A stretch of DNA of 64,000 bases from Nageia nagi. Lineage: Eukaryota > Pinophyta. Below are positions 58,936 through 64,000 of the stretch, one piece after another. The notes under the pieces were generated by a model that was given only the letters and a program-made list of their open reading frames with translations, did no database searches and had not been told where the DNA came from. Position numbers and translations under genes: made by a program. The DNA lies in NCBI GenBank assembly GCA_050084985.1, contig JBITNC010000001.1, positions 44,392,001-44,456,000 on the forward strand, given 5' to 3'. Every line of letters begins with the position of its first letter. Positions within the stretch are counted from its first letter, which is position 1.

Positions 58936-59300
58936 TTAACATACATCTATATAATTATCTTCAACATGAATAGTAACTTTTTTGCCTTTTTGTATAAATT
59001 TAATTGATCGATGCAATATGGAAGTGAAAGCCCTAGTCTTATAAATCCATGGTCTACCAAGCAAAAATTTACATGGCAATTTCACTTGGAAAACATAAAC
59101 TTTTTTATGAATCATTTTACCACCTAATTCAATAGGCATAAATACATATCTAATACATTCCTTTTGAATATTATCAAACCCTTTTATGCTAATAATGGTG
59201 CTTGTCATTTTTGTATAAATGGAAGGAAAGTAATTTTGTAATAATTCAATTTAATATACATTGATATTTGAACCAATATCAATCAAAGCTTTTTTAATAG
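58936..59300 (-). pseudogene. Gypsy F protease
   Basis: Minus strand: an active-site relic LIDIGSNINV near 59,255-59,290 (DIGS for DTGS). The C-terminal KFLLGRPWIYKTRAF..ILHRSIKF segment lies at 58,936-59,208. Confidence 0.82.
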
Positions 59301-59965
59301 GAACATAATCAATGTTAACATGAATATACAATCCTAGATTTTTTTCAATAACATCTTTACTAGGTAATTTAGTCTCTTAAAAGAAAAGTATGTTGCAAAA
59401 TAAATCAATGTTAAGATTACCTAGTAAATCAACAAATTTAGTAACAGGAATATTTGCATCAAATTTAGTTTTATTATTTGCATTAAATAAAGCAATTATA
59501 TGATCAATTGATAATTATAAAAGTTCAAAAATACTTATCTTGGCATGTGTTAACTTTAGTTGCTCAAGGATTTGTTGCATGCCAAAATTATAAGGGACCT
59601 TCATTCTCTCTATTGTAGTTGGATTAACACTCCCTCTAGGTATTCCTCTCCTAGTGGTACCACATAGTTATTGGTTGAAGACAACATTTTCTATGAGAGG
59701 TTCAACATCCTTTGAATCAACTGCATGGGCCTCATATTGTATCTTACCATCATCCAACAATTTTGGTAAATATTTTCATAGGATTATGCATACATTTGTT
59801 ATGTAATCTTTGACTTTATGATATTCACAAACTTTTGCTTCATTGTAACAATTAGGTTTATCATCATGAGGACATAGCTCTTATTTTAGATCAGGTTTCA
59901 TTAGTTCCTTTTGTAAATAATCCTTGAACATAATGGTAAGAGCCAAAGATAACCTATTATTCTTC

Positions 59966-60840
59966 CTAAAATTTTATTTTGGTTGACTCTTTTGTTTCTC
60001 TTTTGATGGGGGTTCTTCTATGGCATGTACCTATTTGTCTTCTTTTTTTATGATGTCTATCTTCCTTAGTCTCCTTGCTAAGGTTTCCATATTTCAATTC
60101 ACCCATATCAACAAAGCACTTCTCTTTTTGGTTAAGCCTATGCATAATCTCTATAAAGGGTAGTGTCATGTAATATAGGGCTATGAAATTCAACTAAAGA
60201 TGGATATTATGTAAAAACATAGATATGATGTGAGACTCAAATAAGGGTTCAAGAATCATCCTCCATATATTTTGAAATCTTTGGGAAAATTTATCAAATC
60301 GCTTATTTGAATCTTGAATAACACTAATTAAATCTAAAAATATCATTTATCTAGGAGCATTATATTTGAAATGGATATAAAATTTTGAGATAAGTTGTAC
60401 ATATCAATTTATGGACTTAACAAGTAAAGAGAAGTACCAATTAAGTGCATCACCTTAGTAGGGAAGTATTTAATGATCAAGTTATCATTCATTCCAAATT
60501 TCAACTCAAAGTTTCATTTTGAAAGCCTTAATATTAGCCATAAGATCTCCCTCACCATTGTATGTATTGAAAATAGTTTCCACTTGCAAATTGGGTGCCC
60601 TAGTATTGCCAATCTCATCACATAGAGGATTCAAATCTTTAGAAACGGGTGGAACACCTCCAATAGATCAACTATTACCCCCAATGTTAGAGGATTCACT
60701 TCTCTCTTCATTTCCATATAGCATATTCTTAAAATTAGATTTGGTGGCCTCATCAAAGCTATTAACCATGGCAAGAAACTCAACAGGTTCCATTTGTGAA
60801 ATACTTGAAATGCAATATTAGTCCTATCCAAAACCTTAAG
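59966..60840 (-). pseudogene. Gypsy F gag
   Basis: Inferred from its position downstream of the 5' LTR and from a decayed Gag pattern near 60,260-60,440 (WYFSLL...DLISVIQDSNKRFDKFSQRFQ). Short open pieces lie at 59,966-60,193 and 60,631-60,831. Confidence 0.6.
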
Positions 60841-60900
60841 ATTTTGGTGTAACTAGTGAAGGATAACATGATGTATCAAAAATAATTTGGGTTCACCAAT

Positions 60901-61619
60901 TGTTATAACTAAAATAATAATAATAATTAAGGTTATTTACAAAATAATTAAATTTTCCAATTAATTATGAAATAACAAAAAATCAATGACATGAAAGATG
61001 ATAATGACCTAATTGACCTTGATCTATCCAAACTAAATTTATATAAGATACAAACTTTTACTTTACTTGTGATGATAAATGAAGGTGAAATCTAATAAAA
61101 AGAGGACAAATGATGAGCATCCTCAAAATATGGAGCCACAAATCCAACCTCAACCAAGTGGTAGTGCTAGAAACCCAACAATGTGGCCCAGTTATAGTTC
61201 TAGAATACCTCATGATTTTTCTCAATATCATCATCCCACCTTTGATGTATGTAATCTTGCTTATAAAGGTATGAAAGATTGTATGAAGAGTATAACAAAA
61301 TTTAGAGATGATAGATGGCATTAAGAAATACCAGTCAAGATTAAATAAGTATATTATCACATATTAAGGATTTAGGACTATATCATGTCATATCTTATCT
61401 TTGATCATGCATAACCACTCCACCTTTATTAGCAACAGGTCTAGTGCTAAGGCTCCTCCTTAGGCTTATTGTGATATTGAGCTAACCTATTACCATAAAA
61501 CATAAAGGTAGATGAGAGTGTACATGGAAAAGAGTATTTATTTTATAAATTAAATAAATTATTTCAAATAGCTAAAAGGGTATTTTAATTAAATTAAAAT
61601 TCCTTTTTAGGTGTTAACA
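60901..61619 (-). repeat. 5' LTR of Gypsy F
   Basis: Starts tgttataact and ends ggtgttaaca. The sequence just left of it (60,887-60,900) is where the PBS should be, but I cannot assign it to a tRNA. Confidence 0.88.
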
Positions 61620-63000
61620 ATGTGTTTTGTCTACTTATATTGATACAAGGAATGAGAATTTTGGATTGTAAGGGACAATGATTAGCTATATGTGCTAAAT
61701 GGAGAGTTCAAACTATAAAAGGTAATGAGGCTTAGAAATTTTTTATTAAATATTTCATTTATACTAGATTTCTTTTTAACCATTTATCTTGGAGAGCTAT
61801 GGATTTTGTCTCCATTAAGTAGCCTCAAATTCTATTAAATATTTTGGTTATTTTACTATAAAAATCATCTGGTGATCTTGGGAATAAGTAAATGCTTAGT
61901 TGCTTTAAAAATATAATAGCTTTCATAAATGGGTTGTCTATGAATAGTTTATATGTTAGGTGGTACCCTATTTTTCAATATCAAGGTAGTCTTTTTTCTC
62001 TATTATAATGAATTTAAGATTAGAAATTCTATAGAAAAGGAATTATCACAATGATGGATTTATTTTTATTTCATAAATGAGATTTAATCCCTTGAATAGA
62101 GTTCAAATATGAGTATAGGTTGAATCCTTCATATAAAAATATATATGATAATACTATTTCTTCTAAACCTATCTTTATTTTTCACAAATTGGGATTTAGG
62201 TTTGAGAAAGCCTTGGTGCATTGAATGGGATTGGTTTTTTAATACTCATTTTCTAAATTATAAATCTAGAAATGGATATGATTTCTTTTACCATATTTAT
62301 CCATGGTACCTAATAATATGGAAACTAGGATCTTTTTTATACCAAAACTAGATAGTGATCAAGATTTGAGTTAGTCATTTTTCCTTGAGCCTAATAAATC
62401 CTTTCTTGCATAGAATATTCTTTATCACAGTCTTCTCACTAATATCTAGCTTGTATACTTACATTTTTCTAACCCATGATATCTATTCTATAATAAACAC
62501 GAGTCCTATTTTCACTTATTCTAGTCTTGTGAAAATGTGAGGGAATGGTGGTGGACTATGTCTTTCTTTATACCCTTTATGCCTTTCCTATTTTCCTAAC
62601 AACATGCTCTTTTGGGAGACATTAACCATTGTAAATTATGAAATAGAATTATTTTTGAACAACATATTATTTTTAATATTTCTTCATTTATATATTAATT
62701 TTGAAATTTTTCATAATACTTGGCTATAAATTTGAGTATATATAGACAAGGTGGTAAGGGAACTAGACCATATGCATTCATTTTTGTACTATTTACTGAA
62801 TTCACCTTATGTTTTTAGTAGAGTTACACAAGATCATTCATATAAATATTTGCACTAGGTATCAACCATGAAAATGCCCTTCGTCACATGTCTAGAATCA
62901 ATCTCTTGTACATCATAGGATATACCATGCCTCTATTGTTGGATGTTGAGATATTATTAGAGCTAGGTTCTCTTACCAAGATGATAGTTGGGATATATGT
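61620..63000 (+). mobile_element. LINE I, fragment 3 (RT tail and zf-RVT)
   Basis: The plus strand continues the LINE RT reading directly from fragment 2: FCLLILIQGMRILDCKGQ, ICAKWRVQTIKGNEA, then a zf-RVT-like region near 62,390-62,560 (HSLLTNI..., NKHESYFHLF..CENVREWW). The reading passes across the Gypsy F insertion if one TSD copy is removed. The downstream end is unclear. Confidence 0.78.
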
Positions 63001-63299
63001 CCAAGTGCTTCTAAACATATTATTAATTGGACTAAAAATCCAAAATCTATGAATCCATAAGATACTTAGGAGAATATGGTTGTCCTTTACATAATCCTTT
63101 ATGTTAATAATTAATTAAATATATTTATATACATTTAGTGCTTAGGTGTTGTGATGGTCTTTTTTAGGACGAACTATGAATTTTTTATTTTCTTAACCTC
63201 TTGGTTAATATGAATTTATCTTGTAGATGTTCCTTTTGATAAGTATAATCTACTTTCATTTATAATTAAATAAATTATATATATAATTATATAGGTTTT
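63001..63299. other. AT-rich DNA, LINE 3' remnant or intergenic
   Basis: No domain was recognised. It may contain the 3' end of LINE I. Confidence 0.35.
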
Positions 63300-63703
63300 T
63301 GACTTACCTCAAAATTGACTCAAGTGGTTGAGAAGGATACTTTAAATAATTATTACAATCCAATCTTCAAATCAATAATCCTTCTAAAATATCTTTGCAA
63401 TCCTATCCTAAGACACATCAAACATAGTAGACTTTATCACTACAAATAAAAGATAATAAGGATACCAAACTAATCTAGGATAGGTGGTCAAATTCATCCA
63501 AAAATATGCTAAAAATAGAAAATGTAGTCTCTATTATGAAATATGATCATATTTGGGAAATGTGGCCTCGTTTATAGAGAAAGATATAAGGGATTGCATT
63601 TGAGCTTGATCAAACATGATTGAGACTTCATTTATGAGAAAAGTGTATAAAAACTAATTCTCTAGGTCATACTTTGGCCTTTTATAAAACTAAGTTTCTA
63701 ATA
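63300..63703 (-). repeat. Probable 3' LTR of Copia K
   Basis: Bounded on the right by a polypurine tract (minus-strand aagagggagaat, 63,704-63,717). The left edge is a guess (plus-strand tgacttacc). The partner LTR lies outside the window. Confidence 0.55.
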
Positions 63704-63717
63704 TTCTCCCTCTTGTT

Positions 63718-64000
63718 GTTAAGGAGATTTAGCAACAAGTTCCTCAACTTCAAAATTTGAGATTTAAGAACTCCTTTGATGAAGATATCAACTATGTTTT
63801 CTATTATGTTACGATATCTAAATTTGATGATGTTCTTTTCCATTATATGCCAAATTAAATGGTATTTCATATCAAAGTGCGTAAATTTATTATAGTGTAT
63901 TGGGTTGTGTGTTAAGTGGTTGACATTTACATTGTTAAAAAAATTATTTTATCATATTATTTCTCATTAAGTTCTTGAATAATGTTCATCAACAACAATG
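63718..64000 (-). mobile_element. Copia K, RNase H end (continues beyond the window)
   Basis: Minus strand: THFDMKYHLIWHIMEKNIIKF...VDIFIKGVLKSQILKLRN, the final part of Copia RNase H (pattern KHID.RYHFIR...ADIFTK.L...LR). It precedes the PPT and LTR. Decayed. Confidence 0.8.

Larger units (their letters stand above)
50250..61619 (-). mobile_element. Gypsy retrotransposon F (Tat-like, minus strand), containing element G
   Basis: 11.4 kb overall and about 8.7 kb without the inserted G. LTRs of about 720 bp lie at 50,250-50,974 and 60,901-61,619. The flanks atggg (50,245-50,249) and atgtg (61,620-61,624) are a one-mismatch TSD. On the minus strand the order is gag, protease, RT, RNase H, a second RNase H-like domain, integrase. 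The second RNase H-like domain before integrase is characteristic of the Tat lineage (family knowledge). All frames are broken. Confidence 0.9.

Overview
The window looks like nuclear DNA of a plant with a large, repeat-rich, AT-rich genome, probably a gymnosperm (inference). The support is plant-type clade-G PP2C phosphatases and a plant-type PI4K-gamma, followed by about 50 kb of nested, decayed Copia, Gypsy and LINE elements. I see no bacterial-type operons, no CRISPR array and no rRNA or tRNA genes.

Positions 1-13,600 form a small gene island with three host genes. An intact intronless gene for a 617-aa tail-anchored PP2C lies on the minus strand (1923-3776). A two-exon type II phosphatidylinositol 4-kinase gamma gene lies on the minus strand (8677-9927), with one single-base frameshift. 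A second intronless tail-anchored PP2C paralogue lies on the plus strand (11932-13547), also with one single-base frameshift. Both frameshifts are the loss of one base in a short G/C run, so the two genes may be functional in the organism and broken only in the assembly. The genes plausibly act in protein dephosphorylation at a membrane and in phosphoinositide or related kinase signalling, but nothing shows that they work together.

Positions 14,000-64,000 are almost entirely transposable elements, and the insertion order can be read. (1) A truncated minus-strand Copia (E) lies at 14.2-16.6 kb. (2) A plus-strand Copia (B, 18.6-35.1 kb) is interrupted by a minus-strand LINE (D) and a minus-strand Copia (A, LTRs at 22,403-22,906 and 30,569-31,072). 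(3) A minus-strand Copia remnant (J) has its gag interrupted by a plus-strand 5'-truncated LINE (C, 38,563-41,228) with a long target-site duplication. (4) A plus-strand LINE (I) is split into three pieces by a Copia (H, 42,032-50,140, perfect 5-bp TSD) and by a Tat-like Gypsy (F, 50,250-61,619). F in turn contains a gag-only non-autonomous LTR element (G, 51,175-53,810, perfect 5-bp TSD). (5) A further Copia (K) begins at the right edge.

The most unusual observation is that the two LINEs C and D, on opposite strands 19 kb apart, share the same layout. The end of the reverse-transcriptase ORF is followed by about 1.6-1.8 kb with the remains of a second, unidentified coding region, and then by a shared 3' terminus. 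A TSD around copy C indicates that this extra region moved as part of the LINE RNA. Other points of interest are a snap-back inverted duplication inside element B, an alternating tandem array in element A and a GC-rich repeat island in the leader of element H.
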